From Corbicula japonica (Eukaryota; Mollusca; Bivalvia; Venerida; Cyrenidae): a stretch of DNA of 64,000 nt. The stretch is taken from assembly GCA_038501625.1 (NCBI GenBank), contig JAZAYU010000001.1, positions 4,667,457 through 4,731,456 of the forward strand, given 5' to 3'. The notes below the pieces were generated by a model. It was not told the origin of the DNA, made no database searches, and was given only the letters and a program-made list of their open reading frames with translations. Shown here in pieces: positions 49,600 through 63,600 of the stretch. Each line of letters begins with the position of its first letter. Position 1 is the first letter of the stretch. Position numbers and translations under genes: made by a program.

Positions 49600-49955
49600 T
49601 ATATGTGCGTCTGCTTTTGCATGCAATATTGTTAAGCTGATTGGTGAGTTGGAGTCATTTCACCAAGACAACTTGTACTTGTTTGTTGATATGAGAACCT
49701 GCTGGGGCAAGTGTGAGGTTGGTGCACCTTAGAACCTGGTTTAAACCCCCCAGTGGCAAATTGTTACGACACTGACCCTTCAGAGGCGGTAGCCCTTAGG
49801 CTTATCACTTTCGTTAATTTTTTGTGGCGTCTATTTTGAAACTGATAATTGTAATACCATGCTTTCTTTTCCTTTCTACTTTTTGGCTGTTTGGGGAGGC
49901 TGTGTCTGCTGGATGTGGCCATTCCTGATATGCATATTTCACTTTTTTACATTGA
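49600..49955 (+). repeat. RepC copy 7
   Basis: TATGAGAACCTGCTGGGGCA, GTGAGGTTGGTGCACCTTAG, AACCTGGTTTAAACCCCCCA and CATTCCTGATATGCATATTT. It shows the uninterrupted GTTTAAAC target site. Confidence 0.9.
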
Positions 49956-50624
49956 CTTTTAAATTTATTATAATCATCCGTAAAAAAGAGGCCCCATATA
50001 CACACGTCTATATTAAGTACAAGGAAAGTATTTCATAATTTTAGTATTTTACCTTCCCATTCACTGTTGTACCTTGTAAGACAAATAACTTACCATAACT
50101 AATTAAGAATGATGTTTTGCTAGGAATTAGCAGCAGTGGTGCTTCAGTTAACGACCTGTTCGTTACAAGGACATTTTATTGCAACATGTACTTAAATTAT
50201 ATGGTTGTTAGGTCTCTTGACAGGGTGTGTGGGGATTAATTTCCGGTCTTGGTGTCATGATACCCATACCCCAGGCGAGGGATAATATAAAACTCACGCC
50301 GGCAATGTGTCCTCTAAAGAAGCCAAATAGTTGTTATGTCGTACTGTTATGTCTTCCAGGAAAACAATAATTAAAAAAAACAAGATTTTTCAGAACCGAA
50401 AATCACCAAATTTTTTTCATACCCAGAGGAGCACAAACAAATATATATTCACTCCCACTTTTACACAAATAAATAATCGCATTTTTACCGAAATTATGAG
50501 AAGAATAAGTTATATTTTGGCTTTTTGAAAGGCTTTTGAACAAAGCGAATTGACGACAAAGCGAATGACGGCACTTTTTTGCACTAACTCATGGCTGATG
50601 ATAAACTCCTTAAAATGCCCAACC
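49956..50624. other. AT-rich intergenic DNA
   Basis: No gene recognised. Confidence 0.45.
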
Positions 50625-51205
50625 CGTTACTACATAGACACATAAGTGACTAATGTAGATCAAGATCAACAAGCACATCCGTGCCATCTGGTCTGGACTT
50701 CCACTGCTCGTTTTTGTTCAGAAATAACTTGGTGAATCTAAAAGTGAATAATATAAGTCTCGATTTAACTTAACGGATGTGCCGTCTGATCTGGATCTAG
50801 GCAGTTTGCCCTGCGATAGAAGTCGTATCTATGGAGTAAAGGGTTAAATGGAATTTTAGCGGAGGAACCCTTGTTTGCTCCACCCAAGCATTGACTATCG
50901 TACATGTTTTCCCTTGAAAGTCTGGTATGTTTCCATGGTGTTTTCAGATAAAGAAATTCCGTAATTCGCTTTTTTAAAACATTCTCACAATTCATGAATA
51001 CGATACATGAAATTACAAAACATCTCTCGGTTTGACAGTTGATTTTGTGTATATCCATATCAGGTACATCGATTTATCTGAGGCGGCGACTGTTTTGACC
51101 ATAGTATACGTTATCATTTATTTTGAATCTTGTATGAAAATTTAAACGGCCTGGAAGTTTAATTTTCAAAAAAGCCTCCAAATAAAATAAAACCTATATT
51201 CATTT
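50625..51205. repeat. RepD copy 4
   Basis: It shares ordered blocks with 14862-15448: TAGATCAAGATC, AATAACTTGGTGAATCTAAA, TTCAGATAAAGAAATTCCGT, GGCGGCGACTGTTTTGACC and GTATACGTTATCATTTATTT. It also shares GATGTGCCGTCTGATCTGGA...GGAGTAAAGGGTT with copy 1. Its terminal hairpin is degenerate. Confidence 0.7.
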
Positions 51206-52939
51206 GTTGAAAAGAGCATAATTATGTTTGTATGAACTGTCCACACCAACACACTTCTGTCGCAAATTCGCAGACAAAGGAAACTTCAAAAGTATATTAA
51301 GTTTAAGCATTTATAAAATTCGTTAAACCGTTTTTCGACTTATTTTTCGTGCAGATTTTAAATTCCATCAATATATCAGTATGCAAATTAATTACGCAAA
51401 ATGCTTATAAATGATGAAAAGAATTTGGAATAGGTTTAAGTTTTATTTAATTATTACAATATCTATTTGCCAGCTGTGCCTAAAGAGTGTTATTTCACAA
51501 TCCATATGACAATGGATTCTTAATTATTTTTACTTATTTCTGACTTACTTGTGCCTTACATATATAAAATATCTCACGTACATATTCAGTTTATAATTAT
51601 TACGATCTATATTCTGCTTGTTTGTCTGTAGATCATAGACCTTTCAGAAAGACCGCAGACAAGCCTAGTACATGTAATATAGCTAGAATGTTCATATCTT
51701 CTAATTATTTCTTCCCGTTGAAAGTAAAGGTCGTGTTAATATTGTTAGTCTTTTGGCAGTAATCAAACGGTCGGAATTTCTGCTGAAACTTGAACATCCA
51801 AGCAATCAGTATAAATCATTTAGTCGCTTCTCCCTTCCAGACGGATTTTTTTCTCAAAGACAGCAAAAATACTAAAGGATTGGACTTCCTTAATTTAGTA
51901 GGAAAATTAGATTATGGAATATACAATTTACTGTTGACTGCAACGAAATGATAAGGGTAAACACTAAAAGACATGAAAAACGCTGTCCGTTTCTATCATG
52001 TAATTATGTTTGTGTTTCATTATTGATTGAAATAGAGTAAAGAATGATTTTATTGTTTTCATATTTTACAAGTAAAATTCTTCCCATTATATGGAATGAG
52101 TGCAAAAAAGTAGAAAGCAGTTTGAGTTTAATGATCTTGGGATTAGTACGACCCATATTTAACCAATGCATTGAATGAACGTAACACTATTTTGTAGAAA
52201 ATTGCAAATCTTCCATTTATGATTACATGAAAATGTGGTTTTACTGAAAGCAATGAAACAACATGACCACGAAAATGTACATAATCGATGTATCATATTT
52301 GCTGTATAATCAGCATTTATTGCAAGCTGGTATTTTTCCAAGGGGTCGGATGTCTTCATAAAGGGTCATTTAACTTCATGTTTTAAGAAGTCTTTTTTCT
52401 ATAAAATAATACCAGGGTAAATAACCTATGGTGGACAAAGTACTTCCTTACGCCGCCCTAAATTATTCCATATCAACAAATCGTTTAGAAATACAACCAT
52501 AAACCAGGTGTAACTTTAAAACGTGACTGAGAATTTTCCTTTGATTAATTTATTTATGATTTTTTATCAAGTTTTGGACATCAAGATTTATATCATCTTG
52601 GTGTCTGTCTTTGTTCATCCAGTTTTTGTTTTATTTTCGAATATTTCATTGTCTGCCATGATCTGAACGTCGGTTATCATGTCGTAAGTGTTTTGGTTAT
52701 TCCTATTTTCTCTGGACGTTTCAATCGTTTATTTTTTTTTAGCGTTCTAGAATGAGGAAAACAGATCTCGCGTGTTATTAACGTTTAGACTAACGCATTA
52801 CTAGCGTGTGTCTAACTCACTAGAAGCGTGTAACAGAGACCAAGTAAGAAAACCCTAAAACCATTAGCATGTTTTCACTTGCCACGGAGTACGATAAGTC
52901 ACAGCCATGGACGACTGACAACGTTTCCTCAAACGTCGT
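51206..52939. other. AT-rich intergenic DNA
   Basis: No gene recognised. Confidence 0.45.
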
Positions 52940-52978
52940 AGACTGATCTCAAAACTTAGTTCTATGATGTTGGACCCA
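52940..52978. repeat. RepA half-arm fragment
   Basis: GACTGATCTCAAAACTTAGT then TCTATGATGTTGGACCC matches the right arm of the GATC subfamily. Confidence 0.6.
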
Positions 52979-53069
52979 GAAATACAACATTGAAAACAGT
53001 ATTCCTAGGAAATTAGGTGGAAACGTTCTGATACGAACAATCTTAATTCGAACTTAGTTAGTTTTAATT

Positions 53070-53154
53070 CCTAAAACTGGAATTGGAAACCAGTCTCACA
53101 TCTCAAGCATCTGATGTGAGACTGGTTTCCGTCCTCAGTTTTATAACCTTGGGG
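53070..53154. mobile_element. RepA element with deleted centre
   Basis: AATTGGAAACCAGTCTCACA / TGTGAGACTGGTTTCCGTCC arms flank only CTCAAGCATCTGA. The right end is CAGTTTTATAACCTTGGGGC. Confidence 0.8.
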
Positions 53155-53372
53155 CCTTATTGTTTTAATAAACAAGCACATCTTCTGATATTTTTTTCTA
53201 TTTATTTAAAAAATATAAAAATTAAATAAACGTTTATTTTGTCTTGTACAGTTAAGTAATACACTCAAATACCGTTTTGTACTACATGTATTACTGAATA
53301 TAACACTCAAACGCATGCTGATATTCGTAACTTACAGATGAAGTTTGACGGGGACAAATTTGTGAAATGTAC

Positions 53373-53463
53373 GGCTTGATGTGCAGATCTTTGACAACTT
53401 CGTGAAATTAACGCTTCACCGTGTGCAAATTTCACAAAGTTGTCAAAATCATGCACATCCAAT
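53373..53463. repeat. ~90-bp foldback sequence
   Basis: GATGTGCAGATCTTTGACAA..TTCGTGAAATT and AATTTCACAAAGTTGTCAAA..TCATGCACATC are inverted copies around a short loop. Confidence 0.75.
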
Positions 53464-54970
53464 AAAGTGGTACTTTTTTGTTAGAAATAAAAAGTGTGTG
53501 CAAGTCGGTGTTCCTTCAGTGACAGCTAAATCTTTCTTAGAATGCACGTTTTTGTTGTTATATTTTTAAAAATCGGTAAATCTTCGTAATTCCCTCAAAT
53601 AATTTACGTGTAATTATTCAAAATCTTTAACAGAACTATCATGTTTTTGGCCGGCGATAATATATTGACACCATAACATTATTTCTGGCTACACAAACAT
53701 TCAGCGTATATGTACATGCTCATTATACATATAAGGGAACTACTTTTTACGTGAGCGATGATTTCACGGGAAGTCAAAATACATAAGATGTCCTGTAAAG
53801 TAATAACTAAGTTATCTCATCCGCAGTAGGAACATATGTAATATAAATTAATAAAAGATTTGTTTGTGAAAACATATGAATAAACGGTCTATTCAAACTC
53901 AAAGCTTTCTTTAATAAAATCTTACGTAACTTATATGATTTGTGAATGAAATCTTATTTAGAGGTGTGCTTGTGTTGACTGAGAAATAACCGCCATGTAT
54001 TCGCCAGTCACGACAATGCTATTGATCTAATATAAGATCTTGTATTTCCTTAATACAAAATCGAGTACTTTTCCCGTAATATAACAATAAGTGAACAAGA
54101 TTCCTCTTTATTGACTCCTCATACAGCTTATGCTATTGATCCGTAGTTGTGGGATGCCTTCTATTCTATTTCCATTTTGTTGCTGAATAAAATCCTGTTT
54201 ACTGCCCAATTTTCTTAGAATGTTATGTTTCAGCTACTTATACCACTTGTTTTAATGCGTTTTCGTTTTAGGTTCTATGATCCTCCCAATATAATACTAT
54301 CTTTTATGAATTCAAAATTTCGTTCTGAATGCATTTTTAAACATCGAATTTTTCGTTACACTGGCAGAAAAACTGCCTAAGTAGAAAATCAAAGTGAGCC
54401 TGCACGAAACACTGTGATATACAAATCTTTTTACCTTTACCAACACGTCTTCGGTTTGTTGCTAAGGGCTTCGAGAAGACCTAACTAATGTCTGCCACCT
54501 ACCATCGTAGTCATTTCATGTTTGCGAACTTTTTGGCAGCCTTGTCTTATTATCAATAGTTTATATTTACTATTTAAGTGTAATTAAAAACTAAATTTAA
54601 TTTGTATTATCATATAATGGTGTATATGTATGATATGTAAATTATTTGTATTCATTGCCGGCGACAGCGACATCTAGAGCGAAATGTGTTTGCTTATTGT
54701 AGCATTTAAAGAAAGATTTTGTGACACTGCAATTGACAGTTTTAGGACAACAACGACACAAGACTTTAAAATGTAATTTATTTCATACAATTCGGCGAAC
54801 ACCAGTTGTGCAGCATTAAAAACTTATGTTTAATCGGTCAGTCAGCCTGTCCGTCCGTCAATCCGTCTGCTTTTTTTTTATTTTGTTGATATTAATAGAA
54901 TCAATCAGCTAACTCTGCTTGCTTTCTGGATTTACCAATACCCGTTTCAGAGATAAGCGCGAAACAGGTC
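53464..54970. other. AT-rich intergenic DNA
   Basis: No gene recognised. Confidence 0.45.
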
Positions 54971-55044
54971 AGGTCGCCATTTCAGCCAATCAGATGCTTG
55001 AGATTTGAGACTGGTTTCCATGCTCAGTTTTATAACCTTGGGCA
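54971..55044. mobile_element. RepA right half
   Basis: AGGTCGCCATTTCAGCCAAT, CAGATGCTTGAGATTTGAGA, then CTGGTTTCCATGCTCAGTTT and TATAACCTTGGGC. The left arm is absent. Confidence 0.85.
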
Positions 55045-56097
55045 CTGATTGGAACCATCTGAACATAACAAGCTGAAACGGATTATATAGCTTACTTCGT
55101 TACATTCAATAAGTAAATTTCTTCATGGCCGATTATAAATTTTACCTTTCACTCAAACCTGTAATTAGTGCTGCACTACATGTCGAATACAACACTTACA
55201 TTTTTAATATCGCTTTCATTTATTATCCTAAAGCACGCAGCTGAAAGTCGATATCACAGAAACATTCTCTGTGAAAATGACAGTAATAAAAAGCACCATA
55301 TCTTATCATAGATTAAACTTAATTATGCACTATTCTTAGTGTTTAAATTACAGCGTTTTGTACATTTACGCATATTTCTAAAGGTACGACAATATTCTCT
55401 TTGGAAATTAACGTATACGCTAGTTCATGTCATTAGGAACAAAACAAGACAGGGTAGCGAGTAACATTACAAATGTAAGTATCGTTTAACTGAAATGCTA
55501 AATGTCAGGTCTAAGGTTACCATGTATGCATTAGTGAAAAAAATGTACGTCATTCAATAATGACCATGTTTTTGTTTATCTTTTTACGCCGACCGTTCGA
55601 CATTTCATTAATGCAAAAAATAATTTATGCTCGTATATCTTATATTAGATTAGAACAATTCTCGCAGCAAAAACATCCTAGATTGGCAAATATGTTTCGG
55701 TCAAGTTGATGTACACTAATTAATGCATCTGATACATGTACCGATTCACTCGAACCTAAGACAACTACAAGTAAATATAAATAAACGTAGTAGCACTATT
55801 TTGCTGATAACATAAGTGGCTTAGCATTATGGAAAAGTCAAAGAACATACTAGCAACATTTTTCGGACAACGCTATAGAGTTAGTGATTTTGCTGACAAC
55901 GAAACTTGCCTTAGCGAACGTATGCGCACCATTTTGCTAACAACCCAATCAGGCTTACCATTTGCTAGAGACAACGTCTTTCTTACAACGCGAGCTGGTT
56001 GAGTTTTTCAAAATTTGTTTGACATAAATGAAAATGTGTGACCATACATACAAAAGTAACTATATAAATAATACATTATATTAAAAAAAAAAGTGAA
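55045..56097. other. AT-rich intergenic DNA
   Basis: No gene recognised. Confidence 0.45.
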
Positions 56098-56645
56098 ATA
56101 TACACATCACTCACAAAACACACCCTCCCCACGCAGTGAAAAAAAGAAAGGAAGAGAGAGGAGAGAGCATGTTTGTTACAAGTGTGTCAATTCAAATAAG
56201 GCGCCACAAACAATTAACGAAAAAGAGAACCCTTGGGGTTACCGCCTTGGTTCGGTCAGTGGCAAAACAAATTGCCATTGGGGGTTTTAACTAGGTTCTA
56301 GGGTGCACCAATCTCACACTTGCCCCAACAGGTTCACATATCACAAAACAAGTGCAAGCTGTCTTGGTGAAATAACTCCAACCCACCCACCAGCTCAACA
56401 ATTTTGCATGCAAAAGCACAAACATATTAAACATAAGAAGCTAATAGCATTGAAAAGCCCAAGGGGTTGGTCCTCAATGACCGTTCCGAGACCATAGCAC
56501 CTGGAGTCAAATCAGCAAGAACACGACTACAGGGATGAAAGAAACAAATCAAGCTTCTAGGTTCTTTTAAAAAAGATTTCCCTATAAACCTCCATTAACT
56601 CTTAAACCACTGCCACCGTCGTGCAACCAAAGAAGCAGCAAGATA
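56098..56645 (-). repeat. RepC copy 8
   Basis: CACACCCTCCCCACGCAGTG, AATTAACGAAAAAGAGAACC, GGGGTTACCGCCTTGG, CTAGGTTCTAGGGTGCACCA, CACTTGCCCCAACAGGTTC and CTGCCACCGTCGTGCAACCA, in order and without a large gap. It is the best uninterrupted copy in this orientation. Confidence 0.9.
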
Positions 56646-59600
56646 CTAGAAAGTATGAAACAACAAAATGTTGTCGTAAGAACTTAGTGTGATGAGAAAA
56701 AGGTTTACACAATCATGCAAAATTACGGTACAGTTTGACAATCGTCTAGTACATGCATTAGATTTTAGACATAAGTTTCGTTAATTGTTGGATTTTTTTA
56801 TGTTCGTATAAAACCTGTATAATCCATTTTATTGTTCGTATTTTGAAGTCTTTGTATTTTTAGACTATTTAAGACAAAATAAGATTCTTTGGTTAAACGT
56901 GGGTCATTATTTAGAAATATGCCTGAGCAGGTGAGCAGTCACTAGACGATATTCTTATGACTATATAATAAAAGTAATGTTTTATTAATTTAATTATATC
57001 CTGCCAATTTGTGTATTGCCGACTGACTGCAAAGTATTTTTTTTGTTTAATAAGATTTTGGTAAAATTTGTGTGCATTGGTTTTTAAGGGACAGAACCGA
57101 ACAGAACATAACAGAAAAATGTTCACCTCTAACCAGTACGGTACAAGAAAATAAAAAGTAATGTATGCTGTACAAACATATTATATGGTATTTTGTTTGG
57201 CTTTAATAATACAATGTACTATAACATTCATCGAGAGAAACAGGAAATAAAGAGGCGACAACGGGTTTCCCTGTTGTAGACCTATATAAATGTCAAACAA
57301 ATCCGTTTTTCCTTATGATTTTATAGATCACTTTTAAATGTTCATTACTTTAGATCATCCCCTCCAATATAAAAGAAATTAAATAATATTTCATTTCTAT
57401 ACAGTAAATCAAAATCCTGATGAATCATATACAGTAAAATATCCTCCTTTTACGTTTTAAATGCTCTCAGTTAGACCACGCACATATACAGAATGCATGG
57501 ATTCAATTTTGTTCGATCCGACCATTTCTTAATAGATTAATAATTTTATATAAGAAAATATTTCAGTACGTGCAGTCAACAAATCATGCCAAATTTGATT
57601 AATTATCTCTAGGGAAACCGACAACATTTTTTGAATTTCATCACTATTAAATCATTATCCAGTTCTAAACATTTCCTATCCTAACATTGCTTTCTACTTT
57701 TAACATGAATAAAGAATGTTTGTTATAAATAGCAAATGTTTCTTTTAGGTCAATGAAGTAATTGGCATTGATTTTGCAGAGCAAATACATGTACACAGTT
57801 TGTCGCCACTGGAAACAAGACCTTTAACATATCATTCGTTGATCAAAATTATTGTATACTGGAACATTAATGCGTGCTGCGTGAATACAAAATTACCCGA
57901 CATGCGCACTATCATATTTATAACTGATAATAGATACATAGAGAGCCACGTGATACTCTTTTTATATAAATAATCATGATCATATTGCATAAATGGGCGA
58001 GTAGAGTGCACGAGGATACCAAATTTGTAAAACTGTTTGCTGCTAAACGATATTTAGATATTTCTTGCCTGTCTCACAACTGTCTAGTTATTTTTGACGA
58101 ACTAAAAGCCATCATCACAAATCAGTGAGCCCGCAGTATGATTAAAGCTGGTATAATACTGCATTCGTCAGAATGGGCATTATTCGTGTTGCAAATTCTT
58201 GAAGTAAATGTAAGGCAGAAAACTCCTAATTAACGAATTGTCGTGTAACTAACGAGGAAATACGACGCACCCATGTAAATTATGCCGTGACATTAAAATA
58301 CAATTCTGGACAATAGTCATCATCCGAAACCAATTCCTGAATATCGGAAATACTACAACATCATCGCCGGCTTCTGTTAATTTGCATACAATCCTCGATC
58401 ATCTTGATACAGTATTTGCGAAGTTCATATATCCATAATAAACTGGTGAGACGAATGATGTTCACTTAATTATTTAGGGGAATCAAACCGGTGTAAGAAC
58501 GTTACAAAACGTAGAAGCGTTGTTTCTGTTGGAGTTATCAGATAAACCTGGATGTTTTTTGTTTTTTTATGAGTTGTTGAGATAGGTTTTTAACAACACC
58601 TGTAATGTTAGCTATCTTTGCTTTGCGCAATTACAATCTTGTCTCGCGCGAGAGATTTTATTGATTAAATGCAGACAAATAGAAGCAAAAACTAAGATAG
58701 CTCGGGCATCGGTTACCTCAAAGAATATCATATTACTTTGTTGTACAAGCAATTATGAGTCCCAAGGCTATTCGTTCGGGCAATTAAAACTTCTCCATTT
58801 ATTGGAAAAGTCAATACCCTGCGACACTGCACGGAGCAAGAAAATCAGGGGTTAAGTGTAACATTTATCTTTTCTTTGAATTGGTCTCATTTATATAATA
58901 TTGACTTATTCACAGAACTAGTGAAGGGGAGCAAACAATTGGCAATGTAGATATTTTGAGACTTTTGAGATTTTGTTTTTGTTTAGAAATCTAAATATCA
59001 AATACCACCTCCTCTTCTTTTTTTTTTGCTTTTAGCAGTTCGATATCAAACAGTACTCTAGAGATCAATGAATGCTTAGTCAGTTTCAGGTACATTATGA
59101 CATGGGGTGTAAGAAAGTTATTGTGTGGGTATGTAGGAGGCATATCATCAACGTTTAACACAGTCTGTAGGTTTGTGGGTAATTCTAAAAGGCAACTGAA
59201 AAACAATTTTTAAAAAACATTTCTTACGAATTATTGAACAATATCGAAAGCTCAGCTTGATCGAGTTTGAAACAAACAGTCCACAGTGTTGGCCGAAGTG
59301 TAAAGAATACTAAGTAATCTGAGAACTACTCACAAACTTATTATATTGTTTACCTTAATGTAAATACGACGGCGTAGATATCGGAAAACAGTAAACTGTG
59401 TTTGAATTACTCGTTGCTATGTTAACGAATAACCTGGCAATCTTTTAATTTTTCCAATTAAATTCTCAGCATGTGGAAGCAAAACATCTCGTAGAGTGTC
59501 TGCTCGATAACGAAATGAACAGACTTTTCCTTGGTAAATGATGATTTATAATTAATGTTTTATTGTTTTGTAAATCTGCTTGCTTTTTACGTAAGGTTTA

Positions 59601-59973
59601 AGTATTAATATTTCCTGGTCGCTTTCAAATACACCAACAAAACTCGAGGTTATGCCCTAAATACAACTTATAACCAATTAAACAAACCAGTTTAAAAAGT
59701 CATGTATGTATATAGTTAATGATAAATAGACAGTCACTTGAAAAAAAAAATATTAAATTATCATTCACAAGCAAACAGTTTTACAAATTTGATATAGTTA
59801 TGTTCATTTCAAGAGAATATTCAACTCGTCCATGTATGCAATAAGATATTTGCTTGTACAGAGTATCACGTGATTGTCTTGTTATCCGTAATTAAACCGC
59901 GTCCGCTGTTGTCCAGATTGGTTTGTATGATCTGTGATATTCCGGTAGAAGAACAAACCGCGATATTGGATAG
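56646..59973. other. AT-rich intergenic DNA
   Basis: No gene recognised. A 12-bp palindrome TCTCGCGCGAGA lies near 58640. Confidence 0.5.
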
Positions 59974-60168
59974 ATATATACTTAAAGAAATTAGAAACGC
60001 AACTTCTTTTATTACGAAATATATTTCGTGTTTAAGGAAGTTGCTTTTCTAATTTCTTTTGCTAGATATAATATACTTAAAGGAATAAGAATCGCAACTT
60101 CTTTAAACACAAAATATATATTTCATGTTTAAAGAAGTTGCATTTCCAATTTCTTTAAGTATATATAT
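59974..60168. repeat. Two tandem ~95-bp near-palindromes
   Basis: Each unit runs from ATACTTAAAG(A/G)AAT.AGAA.C through GCAACTTCTTT to a mirrored GAAGTTGC.TTTC.AATTTCTTT. They start about 95 bp apart (59978 and 60073). The second has the longer perfect stem with an AAATATATATTT centre. Confidence 0.82.
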
Positions 60169-60318
60169 GGATGTTTTTTTCAACCATGTGTTACATGTAT
60201 TGCTCGTGTTGGAATTATTATATTATGAATTGTGAAAACTTATTTTTGAGCTTGACGATTTGTTAATTTGTCCATGCTCTCCTTATAATTTATTTTGTAT
60301 GTTTTGCTATAAACTATG

Positions 60319-60454
60319 GCCCAAGATCATAAAACTAAGTTTTGAGATCAGTCTCAAATCTCAAGGATCTGATTGGCTGAAATGGCGCCATTTCAGCCAA
60401 TCAGATGCTTGAGATTTGAGACTGATCTCCAGATTTAGTTTTATGATCTTGGGC
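60319..60454. mobile_element. RepA palindromic element, GATC subfamily (very regular)
   Basis: From GCCCAAGATCATAAAACTAA to TTAGTTTTATGATCTTGGGC, with central GGCTGAAATGGCGCCATTTC. The CAGT/ACTG spacer at the centre of other copies is missing, leaving an uninterrupted ATGGCGCCAT palindrome. Confidence 0.93.
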
Positions 60455-60646
60455 ACAGTTGTTTTAAACTGGTTTTCGACCTAGAATTCATTTTTTTTTT
60501 CGTAAAAATAATTTTGCAAACGTTTTTACATTAAATCTTTCGCGCATAACAATAAACCTACATGAACAAAAATGTTGATATAAACCTCAGAATTATCTTA
60601 CCCGAAAAAATAAACCACATTTCTCCCAAGAAATAGCGGGAATTTA

Positions 60647-63600
60647 GATAAATACCTTCTATGTGCAAAATACAACAGTGTAAAATTGGAAATGTACTTT
60701 CTTCCTACCCTGAAATAAATAGTTTTACTGGACCATAGGTTATAAATACAATTTCTTTGCAAAATAAATCATTGTACAGCATACCATTTGTGTTACATAC
60801 CTTCTTCTTGCAAAATACAACAAAGTCAAGAGTACCATTGTTGATAAATACCTTCTGCATGCATATACAACAAAGTGAAGTGTACCATTGTTGAATACCT
60901 TCTGCCTGCAAAATACATCAGTGTACAGTGTACCATTGGTGATAAATACATTCTGCATGCAAAAAAACAACAAAGTTAAGAGTAAAATTGTTGATAAATA
61001 CCTTCTGCCTGCAAAATAGATCAGTGTACAGTGTACCATTGGTGATAAATACCTTCTGCATGCAAAATACAACAAAGTTAAGAGTAAAATTGTTGATAAA
61101 TACCTTCTGCCTGCAAAATACATCAGTGTTCAGTGTACCATTGGTGATAAATACCTTCTGCATGAAAAATACAACAAAGTAAAGAGTACCATTGTTGATA
61201 ATTTCCTTCTGCCTGCAAAATACATCAGTGTACAGTGTACCATTGGTGTTAAATATCTTCGTCTTCTGTCTGCAAAATACAACAAAGTTAAGAGTAAAAT
61301 TGTTGATAAATACCTTCTGCATGCATATACAACAAAGTGAAGTGTACCATTGTTGAATACCTTCTGCCTGCAAAATACATCAGTGTACAGTGTACCATTG
61401 GTGATAAATACATTCTGCATGCAAAAAAACAACAAAGTTAAGAGTAAAATTGTTGATAAATACCTTCTGCCTGCAAAATAGATCAGTGTACAGTGTACCA
61501 TTGGTGATAAATACCTTCTGCATGCAAAATACAACAAAGTTAAGAGTAAAATTGTTGATAAATACCTTCTGCCTGCAAAATACATCAGTGTTCAGTGTAC
61601 CATTGGTGATAAATACCTTCTGCATGAAAAATACAACAAAGTAAAGAGTACCATTGTTGATAATTACCTTCTGCCTGCAAAATACATCAGTGTACAGTGT
61701 ACCATTGGTGTTAAATATCTTCGTCTTCTGTCTGCAAAATACAACAAAGTTAAGAGTAAAATTGTTGATAATAACCTTCTGCCTGCAAAATACATCAGTG
61801 TACAGTGTACCCTTGGTGATAAATACCTTCTGCATGCAAAATACAACAAAGTAAAGAGTACCATTGTAGATAATTACCTTCTGCCTGCAAAATACATCAG
61901 TGTACAGTGTACCATTGGTGTTAAATGTCTTCTGCCTGCAAAATACAACAAAGTTGTGAGTAAAATTTTTGATAAATACCTTCTGCCTGCAAAATACATC
62001 AGTGTACAGTGTACCATTGGTGATAAATACCTTTTGCATGCAAAATACAACAGAGAGTAACATTGTTTATAAATACATTCTGTCTGCAAAATACATCAGT
62101 GTACAGTGTACCATTGGTGATAAATACCTTCTGCATGCAAAATACATCAGTGTACAGTGTACCATTAGTGATAAATACCTTCTGCCTGCAAAATACATCA
62201 GTGTACAGTGTACCATTGGTGATAAATACCTTCTGCATGCAAAATACATCAGTATACAGTGTACCATTAGTGATAAATACCTTCTGCCTGCAAAATACAT
62301 CAGTGTACAGTGTACCATTGGTGATAAATACCTTCTGCATGCAAAATACATCAGTGTACAGTGTACCATTAATGATAAATACCTCCTGCCTGCAAAATAC
62401 ATCAGTGTACAGTGTACCATTAGTGATAAATACCTTCTGCATGCAAAATACATCAGTGTACAGTGTACCATTGGTGATAAATACCTTCTGCATGCAAAAT
62501 ATATCAGTGTACAGTGTACCATTGGTGATAAATACCTTATGCCTGCAAAATACATCAGTGTACAGTGTACCATTAGTGATAAATACCTTCTGCATGCAAA
62601 ATACATCAGTGTACAGTGTATCATTAGTGATAAATACCTTCTGCCTGCAAAATACATCAGTGTACAGTGTACCATTAGTGATAAATACCTTCTGCCTGCA
62701 AAATACATCAGTGTACAGTGTACCATTAGTGATAAATACATTCTACCTGCAAAATACATCAGTGTACAGTGTACCATTAGTGATAAATACCTTCTGCCTG
62801 CAAAATAGATCAGTGTACAGTGTACCATTAGTGATAAATACCTTCTGCCTGCAAAATACATCAGTGTACAGTGTACCATTAGTGATAAATACCTTCTGCC
62901 TGCAAAATACATCAGTGTACAGTGTAACATTGGTGATAAATACCTTCTGCATGCAAAATACAACAGAGAGTACCATTGGTGATAAATACCTTCTGTCTGC
63001 AAAATACATCAGTGTACAGTGTACCATTGGTGATAAATACCTTCTGCATGCAAAATACATCAGTGTACAGTGTACCATTAGTGATAAATACCTTCTGCAT
63101 GCAAAATACATCAGTGTACAGTGTACCATTGGTGATAAATACCTTCTGCCTGCAAAATACATCAGTGTACAGTGTACCATTGGTGATAAATACCTTCTAC
63201 CTGCAAAATACATCAGTGTACAGTGTACCATTAGTGATAAATACCTTCTGCATGCAAAATACATCAGTGTACAGTGTACCATTGGTGATAAATACCTTCT
63301 GCCTGCAAAATACATCAGTGTACAGTGTACCATTGGTGATAAATACCTTCTGCCTGCAAAATACATCAGTGTACAGTGTACCATTAGTGATAAATACCTT
63401 CTACCTGCAAAATAGATCAGTGTACAGTGTACCATTAGTGATAAATACCTTCTGCCTGCAAAATAGATCAGTGTACAGTGTACCATTGGTGATAAATACC
63501 TTCTGCATGCAAAATACAACAGAGAGTACCATTGGTGATAAATACCTTCTGTCTGCAAAATACATCAGTGTACAGTGTACCATTGGTGATAAATACCTTC

